From the NCBI RefSeq assembly GCF_000003605.2, contig NW_003110485.1:84448-131716 (forward strand): 47,269 bases of DNA. The letters are read 5' to 3'. Position 1 is the stretch's first letter. Each line of letters opens with the position of its first letter. The notes under the pieces are model-generated. The model was not told the origin of the DNA. It saw only the letters and a program-made list of their open reading frames with translations, and did not search any database. The position numbers were made by a program, and so were the translations under genes. Source of the stretch: Saccoglossus kowalevskii (Eukaryota; Hemichordata; Enteropneusta; Harrimaniidae). Below are positions 32,521 to 44,868 of this stretch, in pieces.

Positions 32521-32610
32521 GTCGGGTTCAATGTGTGTCCCACGCAGCGCATACAACGTGTGTAAAACACATTGACTGCTTACACGAAATTTGAAAGCGG
32601 GCGCGGCGAG
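32521..32610 (+). mobile_element. Decayed copy of the TTAA-type short element family
   Basis: The ordered words GTGTCCCACGCAGCGCATAC, AACGTGTGTAAAACACATTG and TTACACGAAATTTGAA match the middle of the 13492 element. No terminal repeats or TTAA edges remain. Confidence 0.5.
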
Positions 32611-34104
32611 GGTTACGCGGGCGCGATGAGGATGACGCGTTGCGCACAATGACTTCAATACGACTTTAGAAATCGGCACGTGGATTTTGATACTTGGTTG
32701 TCGACGGAGTGTGGTAAAAAAGTAACTATGGAAACTACATTTCGAAGTAGTGCTGATCAGCTTGTCTTTAGTGTTTAATTCCGCATAATCACGATATAAC
32801 TGTTCTTTTTTTTCAAAAACGTCGGTTTCAAAAAGCTTATATTGGAGAGATTGTCTAAATGTGGTACTTAATCGAAAGATGGGGTAGTAGGGAAAAAAAG
32901 GACCACGGCGGGGAAATCAGCAACAAAATGACACATGGTAGTAAACAAAATTCTAGTAAACAATGTTCATCACCAAATTTAGTGTGAAAGTAAATGCACC
33001 AATGTTGTATTATAATGTATTCTATAACTAAAGCAAAAAAACTTTCTCTGTTGTCACATGGTCAGCCCAACAGAAGTAATACCGATAACAAAACACTTTA
33101 AATACAGCGAGTAAAGAAAATGCCAGGGCTGTTTTATTGGCGATATTTTTCCTTGCCATGATTCTCCAAGTGGAAACAGCGCGATTTAATTTAATTCAAA
33201 CTTCTATTGACAATGTCAGGTAGTTGCAGTTGTACATTACATAGCGAACGGGGCTATGAAATCTTTCCTCACCAACTCGCCGAGTGAATAGCCTACCTCA
33301 GTTCCATTGTGAGTCAATTAATTTTACAACCTTACTATCATGTGAATTATTAATGCACGCCGACCAACAATTAATTCTCGATTCGTTTACGACCGATTGC
33401 TGGGATCATTCAGTGCAGCGCACCACTAATCACGCTAAACGACTAACATTTTCTTTTATTAAAAACCTTAACAAATAGCCCATTTATTGTATAAGAATGA
33501 AGCAAACATCTGTACATTAAGCGTTCTTTGTATCTGAATAATTTATCGAATATACAGTACACACTGCAGGATGCCGTGGATGTAATATTACTAGTAGACG
33601 TGTTTGTCGGAACACTGAATAGCAAGTCCGTGTGGTAATATCTGCGCCGAGAACATGCACAGTCGGCAGTGTCACTATCCTGCCGTGCGTACGACTCTTT
33701 TCGTCAAAATCGCCTACTATTTCGAACAGCGCAGACAGAAGACGACCTTAAAATCACCTACGTTGTAACACATCGCCACTGACTGGGCAAAATTTGAACG
33801 ATTTATTGTTGGATATTAAACGTTTTTTATCATAATACGTCATACCTACAATGTTGTATCCTTCCGGCGCGGAATTTTAAAAGATGCGCACATATAATTA
33901 CATGATATTACATACGCAATGTACAGAGTGACTGCAAAATGCGTGACAGCGTACGTCATGCACCGTATAAACACTACATAGAAAACATTCTATCGCATGG
34001 TTTAGAAATCACACTTAAATACGTTTGAGCCGAGTTCAAGTTGAGCTGCATTATAGGTCACCATCTTTCTATTATGTAATATTGAAAACAAAAAAATATG
34101 GTTA
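32611..34104. other. 1.5 kb without a recognised gene
   Basis: Short frames at 33284-33478 (plus) and 33443-33625 (minus) are unrecognised. No repeat found. Confidence 0.5.
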
Positions 34105-34411
34105 AACGGACAAGTTTTCGAAAAAAAACCAACAAGATTCCAAAGTGTAATGAAAAACAAAAATCAAAATGAGTATTATTGCATTAGCTTATACGGTGAA
34201 ATTATTTTTTTCGTATCCCAGGAAAATGTGCTCATTAACATGGCGCGAAAACAGACATGCTAAAAATAATATTAATCCTAATATTGTTAAAACATTAAGA
34301 AAATAACATTACTTTCGAGTGTAATGACAAGTATTCCATTATATACAATGCGACTGAAGTTACCCCCCCCCCCCCACAATGCATCGCATGTACGTGCAGT
34401 TACATGCTCAG
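34105..34411 (+). repeat. Interspersed repeat, copy 1
   Basis: The segment shares an ordered set of words with 43876-44068: GGACAAGTTTTCGAAAAAAA, TAATCCTAATATTGTTAA, AACATTAAGAAAAT and GTTACATGCTCAG. Relative to copy 2 it has about 90 extra bases between the first two words and a C13 run near the right end. No terminal inverted repeats or coding frame were found; the family is unknown. Confidence 0.5.
34363..34375. repeat. C13 homopolymer
   Basis: Thirteen C residues within the interspersed repeat; absent from its partner copy. Confidence 0.9.
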
Positions 34412-36481
34412 ATACGAATTCGGCTCGCATGGTTGCGATGATGTTTGTAAACATGGTGAACCAAATCACCAGCCTGACTTCTGACCAGGTACATTTAATA
34501 TAAGCGTTTCCACGCTTTGAATACTGATTAAATATAAAAACAATGTGTCTGACATATGACTGGGTTGTACTTTGTTGAAAATGCATGTTCCTTGATTTAC
34601 CAAACATAGATGAGACAACAATGGTGATGAATTTTCTAATTCTACAATTCTCACATGAACAAGGATAAAAAAGATATAAGAATGCGTTTTTTTTGTATGC
34701 ATAACACATACCAAAATGTTCAAGCCAGTGACAATGGTAATGTACATGACTTGACGTCTGTGTGTAATATTTACCCATACTACATCGCGATCACGCGAGA
34801 TAGGCGAGACCCACCTGTTCAAAGCAGGAAGACAAACATCCGGTGTTTCATCTATTAAAAAGAAACCTGCAAAAGTTTGCAAGATAACCCTCCCCCCCAT
34901 CCTCGTCATTAGATCAATACGGTGTTATACATTGAAAATCACCAGATCACGTGACATTTCGAATCAATGTCCAAGGCACGAGCGACAAAGAAATTGGAAA
35001 ATGTTAACATAGAGATTAAAATCCATTTTTTTAAAATATTAAAATGCCCGGAAGGTTGTTGAAACTCAATAATACTCACTATGAATTCAGATAACCCTAA
35101 GAAGTAACGCTAAAACAATCAAGCACAGTCATTTATTTCGCAAACAGATGAGTCCATTAAATATTCATAGCAATTTAATAATACATGTTTTTATAAAGTT
35201 CAATTTAAGAAAACGAGCCAGAGGCAACTGCCCTCAAAGTAGACGCGGTAAGTGTGTTTACAGAAACTGTGTTTGTCGGATGTACTTGAATGCGCAATGA
35301 ATCCTGTCACACTCAAACTGACATTGACAGTGACATTCGTTCAATTATATATACATGTGAAATATACTACCCGATAAAAAAAATTGAGATCGACCTGAAC
35401 CCAGTTATCGTCTGAGACGTTTGATTTGTGTTAATAACACTTCCGGCTTGTGTACGTTTCTCGTGAGCGAGTTATACGTCATCATTTTGCCGGTGGTTAG
35501 TAACGTTATGAACTTCATTATATAACTACATTATCAGACGAGTAATAATAGTACATGTTCTATTTTATTTTTAGGCGTAGTTATTTTAAATGTTATACGG
35601 TTGTAACTGAGAAGTTGATTTAGTTATTTATATACGAGTGCAACTTCTGGAAATAATATCCCCGGGATAATGTATGATTAATACAGTAAAAAAATAACGC
35701 AACGGATACAAGTGAAATAACGTAAAAGTAAAAGCAACGAAGCGATGCGACGGCACGGTGGTTCGTTATGCCGACCACGTCACGAGACAGAACAGAGGAA
35801 ATCCGTTAAACTAAAGGAAATTAGGTCCGTTACACAATTCAGCCGACCTTTCAACTTTGGTCTCCGATTCTCGTGACCCCAGATAACATAATGCGATCTA
35901 TGAATGACAACGCCTAAAATGAATATCCCGAACATCAGAAATCAATAAACAAATCACAGTCAGTCGCCACTATTTAGATAGGTACCTGCTTGACGGTGTA
36001 ATTGATTTAAGGATGAATGTCTTGTTTTTCCACTTAAGAATTACCACCTATTCGGCGCACCCCAAGAGTGCTCGCGAAAAGAAGATTCCTGGAATATGTT
36101 ACAAAAAACCCAATTAAGTCGACACTTGGGTGCTCCCCCGAGTCGCTACGACCAGATCTAGGCCTAATCAGGCGTGGTATTAGCTTTACGTTGCGATTTA
36201 ACTCTGTACTAGCGTGCATAATTAACCCAAACCAAAAACTCACATCTTGCCAGTGATACATACTATTGCAATTTGCCCACTGTTGCCATCCAAGCGGAAG
36301 TTAGCGCGTGTTTTATTGTTTTCCAGTCTATTCAATATTACATTACCCTCTTCTCTGTATCCACCAACTCTCTGTGCACCTTAAGTATGGGTGCGACGCT
36401 CCGCAAGGAGGGAGCCATGGAACACGCATGGATTCCGGGATTGAAAAGAGGCACAACTGGCTGTAAAAATTACATTTTCAA
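34412..36481. other. 2 kb without a recognised gene
   Basis: Long overlapping minus frames span the left part (34287-34778, 163 codons; 34466-34909, 147 codons). They are rich in Cys, His and Tyr with no domain, as expected of chance frames. Frames at 34655-34858, 36034-36261 (minus) and 36068-36256, and 36273-36521 are also unrecognised. Confidence 0.5.
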
Positions 36482-36829
36482 GTGGTTCTTTGTATTAGTT
36501 TATGTAGCGGTGTGTATTTAAGTGGATATCAACATATTTATAGAGTGTGGAAACCTCCTAGGAATCCACGTCTTTGTCAGAAAGATCTACTCGCGATTCG
36601 CCGCCTTACTGGGCATACTAAAACTATAAACGCTGTCGAGATAGATAGTAGACGAGATTTGATAATCATTGGCCCTAGCAACTGGTCTAACTGGCTAGAC
36701 ATTTCGGGCAATACTTCCTCATCTGTCACAGCCATGAAGAGTAGTAAATTGAAACGTGTAGCTATTTTGAATCTGTCCACAGGACAACGATCGCCAAATG
36801 TCGAAGAATACACCTTTTGTCAGATGTAG
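36482..36829 (+). other. Open frame with a weak WD40-like pattern
   Basis: A 115-codon frame opening at GTG 36482 reads GVYLSGYQHIYRVW, then about 20 residues on LTGHTKTINAVEIDS...NWLDISG, then AILNLSTGQ. This spacing loosely recalls two or three WD40 blades (SG..D..I.VW; L.GH...I..V..D; WD..TG). Key residues are off: the second blade has WLD rather than WD, and the blades are irregular in length. It could be a decayed WD40 exon, a real exon of a divergent protein, or coincidence. The opposite strand is also open (36577-36813), which lowers confidence. No flanking exons identified. Confidence 0.18.
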
Positions 36830-37620
36830 CTCTACTTGTTTTTTTTTTTTTTCAAATTAAAATATCATACAATGCACTCGCACTCGCTGCGTAGAGACAC
36901 ACAGTATCAAACACGACGCACCTCGGCGATTGTTAGCACTTAAATAGACTCCTTATAAAACAACGTTGTGCTAATGTTTACAAGGAATACAGAAAGGGCA
37001 ATCAAAGTCAATTGACACTAATGGTAAACAAAAACAAACATACTTTGCCTTCAATTTTGTAAAACACCAGCTATCATTAACCCTTCTGTTCACTTCTAAT
37101 AAAAAAAAACTCATTTCCATGGAAACAAATCTTATTGTATTTCTAGATCCGACAAGTGATTTGTACAATATCTAAACTATTATGATGATCAAGAACGAGT
37201 ATGCACCTGACGGGGAAATGTATTCACACAAGTCAATAGTTTTAGGAGTTACTTGTAACGTTCCACAGCGAACAAACTTATGACTATAGTGTTCGAAATA
37301 AATACATCCCTCCACACGTGGCGCCTAACATATATCGACCTAAAAAAAGAACTATACATCGGAAAGTACATTTCTATCAGTACAATCTATACACCAAGTT
37401 AAGACCTCGAATGAATTGACAGATTTGTGGGACTTTAACAGCAATATAAGAAATCCCATAACAATTATTGACATTCGGTTCAAACTAAGGTCGGGGTTCA
37501 GATTATCTCTAATCCGAACTTGAACCGATGTATTAATCAGATACGATGTATACAATGCGCTAACCATGAATTACTCTGCGTGTAGTTTTATTGATGACAT
37601 CGCTACAACGCCTAAGTATA
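36830..37620. other. Non-coding stretch
   Basis: A T13 run lies near 36840 and an X-box-like site at 37113. Short unrecognised minus frames lie at 36971-37168 and 37352-37567. Nothing else seen. Confidence 0.5.
37113..37126. promoter_or_regulatory. X-box-like site ATTTCCATGGAAAC
   Basis: Fits RYYNYYATRRNRAC but not the stricter GTNRCC half-site. Probably chance. Confidence 0.15.
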
Positions 37621-37645
37621 AATACCGTATATTGTATACGGTATT
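37621..37645. repeat. Perfect 11-bp-arm hairpin with TTG loop
   Basis: AATACCGTATA (37621-37631) and TATACGGTATT (37635-37645) are exact reverse complements around a three-base gap. No T-run follows and no RNA gene is recognised. Confidence 0.85.
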
Positions 37646-38143
37646 CTCTTGCGAATAGGCTCCATGGGTTTATTGTTATACTTAAAGACGTGAATCACCG
37701 GGTTAAAGTTGTAATAACATTGAGTGCTGGGTTAAGGCAGGAGATAATGTGCATTAACGTTGGTATTTATATTGGAAGGATATACAAGATACGGAGACAA
37801 AAAAACAACAACATGTGCACCTATAGTGTGCAAAGCGAAGAACAACTACGTATGTATGTATATTTCGACATATGGGGGTTATTAACAGAAATGAACATTG
37901 TATACAGTTCAATGTATCCAGCCGTAAACCGTCAAGGAACATCACAAGAACACAAACAACAACCATTGCAGCACAATATTTGATCAATACCACAAAACAC
38001 GTTCAATCGTGTCCCTATTAGACAGTGCAATGCCGTCTTAATTGAATGGTTACTGTTACGCTATGTGCTACTTTAGAGGTGATATCAAAACAAAATATAT
38101 CTAAAGCAACGTAGAGTAATGAGGTGATCTTCCTTTCATTGCA
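37646..38143. other. Non-coding stretch
   Basis: A 130-codon frame at 37591-37983 overlaps the hairpin and shows no known motif; a 79-codon frame lies opposite at 37754-37993. Both look like chance frames. Confidence 0.5.
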
Positions 38144-38338
38144 AGATCTCGCGTGAAAGACGCGATCGAACGACTGCTGCAAAAATCGAATGATTTGATT
38201 TTGAACTAAGCGTGGAAATACTCAAAAAATTACCACGAGTTTGTCAAATCCAACGCGAAGTTTTGACATCATTACGACGCTATGACATTTGTTTGTCCGG
38301 TTTTAACGTTCGCTATCGCGCATAACGCGAGATCTCAC
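38144..38338. mobile_element. TIR element with AGATCTCGCG ends, copy 1
   Basis: The left end AGATCTCGCGTGAAAGACGC, continuing GATCGAACG, pairs with the right end read in reverse (GAGATCTCGCGTTATGCGCG, then ATAGCGAACG), giving imperfect inverted repeats of about 30 bp. The interior contains CATCATTACGACGCTATGAC, which recurs in the second copy at 45953. No target duplication could be fixed, and no coding capacity is present. Confidence 0.65.
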
Positions 38339-41300
38339 AGAGAACGGTAAATTGTCCAGTCTATTACATCGCATGTACACACAGAAATTATACGTGTTCC
38401 ATTTCAAGTTCCATTCAATTAGACAATCATTTCAGAAAAATACAGAATACATATCTCTATCCCTCCATAAGCGGGGTTCAAGGGTAATTTTAACAGTTTG
38501 TGCAATTATCCTACGAATCTAACAAGTACGGTAATCCTATTATTTTGCCAGCGTCGCACACGAGTCCGCCAAATGAATTAGAAAAGCGCAAGACGATATT
38601 CTTGCAAGTCATTCATTTTACTTATCACCTAGCCCCTGGGCTTGACTATCGCAGCACCGTCTACGTAATTAGTAGATTTTATCTTTCACTTCATCTGAGT
38701 TATCGAGATAATTACGAATTAATTAGTCGTGATCCAATCACCATTCGTTGAGACCACCTACTAATCAATTGTAACATAGAAGTAACATTGCCGCAACAAT
38801 AATATGGCACCGATTAATGAATTCCACGACAACAACAAAGGAAGAAGCACACTGCACAGTGTCAATGTACTGTATACTGAGAGAGAAGAGTTCGGAGAAT
38901 CTGTATGATAGCCATCGTTATCGTTGACCGGAAATGTTATGGTTATTAAATAATTTATAATAATTTCCATTTATTGATATACTTTCATTCTTTCAAGTTG
39001 TATAATTTCGGGTTTTGTTCCAACTATATAAATACAAAATACAGTATGCGTGTTTGTTGTAAAAAAAAAACTAACCTAATTAGCCTGTTGGTTCTTTGGT
39101 CTTCGCTGTTTTCTTGGCAGAAAATGCGAATTGAGATTCTCACGGAAACAAGTCACACAGGCCCTATTAGCGACAAATGTCTTGCCAAGCCTGCATAATG
39201 AGAGATACTCCACAATATAACGATGCGTGCCTAGCATCCGATTGTACACATCCGCTGTTTTAATGTAATTTTGACACAACTACAATCTAGGACACGCGGA
39301 AATCGGGTTATGGATGGGCGGGTAGACCCATAATGATCCATCAAGGGCAAGTGCACGAGCTATACTATCATCCTAATGCGAATTTGCACGGAGAGCAGTT
39401 TAACAGCTGCACTAGACGATACTACTCGTCAATACTACTGAACTAAAACGAACACGTAAATCATATATACATAGTGTATTATTAAACGAAATCGTTTTAA
39501 AAATAAATTGACGAATGCTCCACTTCTTTTATAAAGGTAATCCTGCTTCTAAGAAAAAAAAAACGCACGATAGCGAAAATAAACGATATATACAGACAAC
39601 TGCACATAATGGAAAAATACTTTTCATAATACCCGACAGTATTCGATGAATTACTATTAAAGGCCATTTACACCTGCGTTTGTGACCACACTAACAGCAT
39701 GCTACCTACATGTATTCCTGAATCTGGAGAGAAACCCCGCAGTGTGAGTCTGTTGTTTAATAGATTCATCTCTGTGGGTCTTTGTGATGTTAGCATTTGT
39801 TTGTTTAAGTAACGATGTAATATGTGTACGCAAACTAAGCATGCAATCAGTACGACGGTGGATGCCAACGCGCGCGCAAAAAAAAAAAAATACGAATGAC
39901 TCAGTCTTCTTTTTTTCCCCAAACAAAGAGCTAGAGATTCTACGCAGAAGCTCACAGAAAATAAAACTACACAAAGTACCGCACGTCATTTTGGAAAAGG
40001 CGATTACCGCTATAGAGCAGAACTGATTGAATTTACATTGACAGAATGCCGACTTGACTTCCATTTGTGTAAGAGTTAATACGAGGATATTAAAAGATAC
40101 ACCACAATAACAAAATTAATACAGGGGCATGGACACATATTAGCGGTGTATAATCGACTGCAGGGCGATCTGCCAAAAGGACAGTGGGTAAACACACAGA
40201 GACTAGTGCGAATCGAAATACGGCGGTTTCCATAACGATTATGATAAAAAAAATGTTATTTTGTTAAAAAAAAAAACGAATTGTTTAATACTGTTCAAAT
40301 ACAAAGGTTTGTTAGATGAAGCACATATTTTTACCGCTCCAGGCTAATTGTATTTATTTATATATCCTAGTCAAGGCATTGCTTTGCAAATTTCAAAATG
40401 GGCTACTCGCGGTACACAACGAAACCAACATGTAGCGTATTTTATACTTTAATACAGTCAGTTTTTTTTATTCTCACGAAACGTACATAGGGTGTGTCGT
40501 TTTTTAGCGGCACGTGGCGGGGTCAGCTCCCGGGGTCAGCTGCGGCCGAATGATGAATTTAAAAATCTGGAGAATGGCGAAATCACCGATATTTATTACC
40601 CAAAAGGTGTCATGTTGGTTTGCCATATGTCACTTTTGAATAGCCTAGATCACGAAAGCCGTAAAGAGTCGCAATTTCCCATTAGTAGACTAAGTGATAA
40701 ATCACAGCAGTGTTATTACAGTGATATTATATTACTGTCTTCTGGGTACAATTCCCAGCAAATCACATTCGGTTTCTATCAATAATACAGATTTCAAACT
40801 TTCATTGTGTGTTGTCAGCGTACCTGTTCATAATGTTGCTCCCGACAGAACTGAAAATACGAGTAACACCCCCAATCCCCACACGGACACACACTGCCAT
40901 TGAGACATTACAACAAGTATATATCATTTCTATCGATGGCCACTAACCATTGCATTTTTAAAGAAGTGCAACGATGATACAAAAATACCACATTACAGTG
41001 TCTTGTCCCTGTTTTACACACAGTAATGTGCCACGTTTAAACTGAAAGCAAGACACTTTACATTTTCGATTCAGTGAAAAGTATAATACACACAAATTTA
41101 GTCAATATAATATTAAACGAGAGGCGGTCCGAGAAATTGTGTATGCCGTGCAGTCTATCGGTCTCAGTGATCCTGAATGTTGTTATCCCCGCAAAAAGCC
41201 CGCCACGTGTGGCAGCCAACCGTTTCTATTGATGTCCGGCTACGCACTATGAGCCCAGATTGACAAGCACTTCTCCAGCAGGCAAACTAACACCAAATGA

Positions 41301-42275
41301 GCCCACCGATACCTTTACTTCAAGTTGGAGGGACATTTCTAACGCTTTTATTTAAGCAGATTGGCACGAGTAACACCGATGGGAAGTATATCCAGTGAAA
41401 ACAGCGCGGGGGGAAATTATATCTACTCTATATGGCTCAACGCCGATGCTAACATTGCTCTGGGTGGTAGAAATCCGACAACAACGAGGGAAGGTGTTAG
41501 TCGGTGTAACCCAAGACTTCGTGGTTTAGGCAAGCAAAACAAAACGTTGGTTCTAAGATTCTACTAGTTGTATGTAGCCATTTCACGCATTCTCGGGGGA
41601 TACAATCGAGCCGGCCTGTTAGTTTGCACAATTACGGAAACCGTAGCCGGGTGTCTTTGTTGTCGTTCCAGGTAGGTATGCTGGCCCACTTCCATTGCAT
41701 GGCGTGGTTCGCATAGCTAGCTACCCTCTACTTAAGATACAAAGTGGCTGTGGTGTAAGTTTGTGCAATTTACGAAATTCAATAAAGGGCCTAAAACAAC
41801 GTCTCTAAGAGTGTGTTTTCATTCTGAAAGCTCAAGTTGTCAACGCGGGGACTAAGTGGACAAAGTGGAAGGGCTGTTTCAAGTATTGGATTATCCTTTA
41901 AAGTGAAACTTAATCGAGAGAGGAAAATAAACTATAAACTAAGAGTGCTTTGTTGGGCCCAAAACAATAGACACCTAGTACTTTGTAAAAAAAAAGAAAA
42001 AAGAAACTCAAACAAACAAGCCTGTTTTTTTCGGTTGAAGCTCAGACTAGTAAATTGTATTACTAGTCTGAGGTGAAAGGTTTGCCCCAGAGTCGTCGTC
42101 AGGAAATGTACTCAACGAGACCCAAGACGAGTAATAATTATGAGACACACTGTGAAGTGAAGTGGCGACAAATAACATGAATTTTATATCTGTGTTTGTT
42201 TCCCTTAGTGAACATCTGAGAGCAAAAGCGTTGAAGAGAATTAACAAACCAACAGTTGCACTCGTGGGTGACGTA

Positions 42276-42288
42276 CCCCCCCCCCCCC
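42276..42288. repeat. C13 homopolymer
   Basis: Thirteen C residues between ACGTA and GATGAAGG. Confidence 0.9.
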
Positions 42289-42709
42289 GATGAAGGGAGT
42301 CCAGTGCCTTCCGTGTCTGAAACAGCTAACGCTTAAAAGTAGGACTGCACTCCTGTTCAAAACCAGCTTATTCCCCGTAAAATATTTTGAAGACAATTCG
42401 TAATTGTAGAGAAGAATACATGATCTAGCTTCTGCACCGGTAACGCCATGAACGACAACGCTATAACGACATCATGGTAACGATAGCATGGTAACGTCTG
42501 AAAGCACTTGTAAAACATGGTGTTTTTAGATAGCATGCTATTTTCACTAATTTTGCTAATCTGTAATTTCGTTAACCCAGGAATTCACTAATTGAAAAAG
42601 AAGTATATTCTCACAATGATATTGTTGCCTCCTTTTTGAAAACCAAATTCAGAATCGGTTAACTTGTGATATGAGCCATACTCGCTAAAATGGCATATAG
42701 CTATTTTAA

Positions 42710-42711
<2 letters not shown>

Positions 42712-42740
<29 letters not shown>
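42712..42740. repeat. T29 homopolymer
   Basis: The longest homopolymer in the window. It may be an A-tail of a minus-strand retroposed sequence, but no element body was recognised to its left. Confidence 0.9.
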
Positions 42741-42744
<4 letters not shown>

Positions 42745-43169
42745 GGAGTCGTGTTTTTATTGCAATCATAACGTGTAAGTAATGTTTTGACACTTTATTG
42801 GAAAGGGTGACAGATATCAACCGATAACAATCACATTAATATAAGGTTATTTGCTGTTTTTACTATTAACTAAAAGAAGACGCCCTTTGGTGTTTCTCGT
42901 TCCAAACCCACTCCAAGTTCTCATTTCATTACAACATTTCATCATGAACCCAAACCAGCATCATCCAAAGATATCACACGGCGATTGACTCGGAGAATAG
43001 ACCTTTGCTGGCAAAATGGCTTTGGTTGCATTCGAACATACCTTAAGTATGTAATTTTTGGATTTCCATATAAAATGCAAACGGGTGGATAACATACGCG
43101 TTATTTTCTATTTAACAATTACAGAGACGATAATTAACATCTTTTGATCCGCATATCTCTTTGAAAAAA

Positions 43170-43216
43170 GAAGATTTGAAAAAAACAAAAACAAAAAAAC
43201 AAAAAAAAACAAAAAC
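43170..43216. repeat. Imperfect (A)nC-rich tract
   Basis: Runs of five to nine A separated by single C residues, over about 45 bases. Confidence 0.85.
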
Positions 43217-43875
43217 AGCAGCTTAAAACATAAAACTATAACTTTATGTATCATTACTAATTTACGTTCTACATCGTAATTATCCCTACATACCAAAGAG
43301 GATGTCTTTACTTTACACACTACTTCATAAGACAATGTATACAATTCAGGAATGCATTGCGGACTTTACAAACATACACCGTTTGACTGGCTAAAGTAAG
43401 ACGATACACCGCGTTGGTGATTTGGATACATATATTCACACTTTTATTTCACACTAGAGAGGTGGGTCTCCGATGGCACACGCCTCAGATCTCACCTTCA
43501 CTGACTGTTATCAGAACACCTATTGCGACGGAGTGGTGAAATGTACAAACAGAGTCAATAACAACATTGACAACAGCGCTTCGTAGTTTGGTATGCATGT
43601 TATTTTGTCGAGGGCACATGTATCGTCTTTCTCACTAGTAGTTTGGATTGTTAAGTCACTCCAGTAAAATCGATAAAAAAAGCTTAAATCTTTTTGAACA
43701 ATCATGCAAACAACTGTTACGGAAATTGTGTCTAAGCTCAGATAACTCCACTATAAGAAGCGAGAATTGGCCTCAAAATGTAACTGTATTTGAGGAGGTT
43801 CTAGCCGAATTAAAGAAGTTCAAAATCATCATATTTATGTTTTGAATATAATGGGTTAATGCAAACAAAAATGAG

Positions 43876-44068
43876 GGGACAAATTTTCGAAAAAAAAAAA
43901 AATGGCAACTATTACTTCATATCTTGAAACTTGAAAAATCATATATTATAATCCAAATATTGTTAATAAAACATTGAAAATTATAGACATTTCATTTAGC
44001 GTGGTTTCATTGCGAATGGGAATTTATCCCACGTAATATATTGAGCAAATAGACGGTAACATGCTCAG
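43876..44068 (+). repeat. Interspersed repeat, copy 2
   Basis: Counterpart of 34105-34411 in the same orientation: GGGGACAAATTTTCGAAAAA, TAATCCAAATATTGTTAATA, AACATTGAAAAT and GGTAACATGCTCAG occur in order. It is shorter between the first two words. No coding frame or terminal repeats. Confidence 0.5.
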
Positions 44069-44401
44069 TAGTGGACACCTCGCCTTGAGCTCCTTTAAAT
44101 AAACACATATTAATATGTGCGGGTGTAGCTAATCTAAACAACTTGAAAAGAACAAAAAGAAGCGACAACGAACGCTTTCGAAATTGGCAAATTAAATAAA
44201 TGTGCTTATAAATAATAACAATTCATATTAGAAATATACATTATTATATTATATTATAGACTCGTATCTAATTTTAATATCAATGTGAGAGACAACAGAA
44301 GACAAAATATATGCTGGTTGGTTACCGTAGATTGGATTACAAAAGAAAAAGCGGAGCATACAATATATTTTCTCGTGTCAAATATTGACACCAGTTAGTC
44401 A

Positions 44402-44404
<3 letters not shown>
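44069..44404. other. Non-coding stretch with a 16-bp palindrome
   Basis: CACATATTAATATGTG at 44104-44119 is a perfect palindrome. The rest is AT-rich with a (TTATA)-like run near 44240-44256. Confidence 0.6.

Positions 44405-44438
<34 letters not shown>
44405..44438. repeat. (TG)17 microsatellite
   Basis: Perfect dinucleotide run, Z-DNA prone. It creates a TH-repeat frame on the minus strand (44337-44600) that is not a gene. Confidence 0.95.
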
Positions 44439-44439
<1 letters not shown>

Positions 44440-44823
44440 AGTGTTGGCGCATATGTTTTGAAATATACAATGAACACGTAAGTGAATGAATTTTCAGTAA
44501 GATGAAATAGAACGCAACAGCCAGGAAATGCGTCTTGAAATAAATGGTGGTTCGCGTAAACACTCAACCCCGCTGAATAATAGAAAGTATCAAATAACAA
44601 TAACTCAATTATATATATATCATAAGGGACAAACGACGATAAAGATATCTTACAAGGACAATTACAGGTTGCCAGTATTTTTCGATGTCAATACAGTGTT
44701 ATTAAACAAACATCAAAGTTATTCATAACATGCCAAACAAAAATATGCATTGTTTATACAACATTTGTTATGAAAAGTAGTCTATATATATGAAAAGTCT
44801 ATTGTACAAAAAAAAAGTTATTC

Positions 44824-44825
<2 letters not shown>
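44439..44825. other. Non-coding stretch
   Basis: A 66-codon plus frame (44528-44728) is unrecognised. Otherwise AT-rich. Confidence 0.5.
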
Positions 44826-44864
<39 letters not shown>

Positions 44865-44868
44865 GTAC
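44826..44868. repeat. (TA)n-(TATG)n compound microsatellite
   Basis: About 13 TA units pass into four GTAT units, then CTGGCGG. Confidence 0.95.

Larger units (their letters stand above)
38339..43875. other. 5.5 kb without a recognised gene
   Basis: Frames of 60-120 codons (such as 38500-38751, 39702-40064 minus, 40492-40785, 41361-41567, 41837-42076 and 43648-43845) show no known motif. Homopolymers near 39061, 39878, 40266, 42276 and 42712 and an A-rich tract at 43170 are the main structures. CATGGTAACG occurs twice 16 bp apart near 42475-42496. Confidence 0.5.

Noticed and set aside
34287-34909. Overlapping minus-strand frames of 163 and 147 codons
   Set aside because: The lengths are near the chance maximum for this base composition. 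Composition is odd (many Cys, His, Tyr), the poly-C run supplies glycines, and two overlapping frames cannot both be real.
39702-40064. 120-codon minus frame
   Set aside because: It overlaps a shifted 95-codon minus frame and an 80-codon plus frame, contains a homopolymer-derived Phe run, and shows no motif.
44337-44600. Minus frame with a Thr-His repeat
   Set aside because: It is created by the (TG)17 microsatellite.
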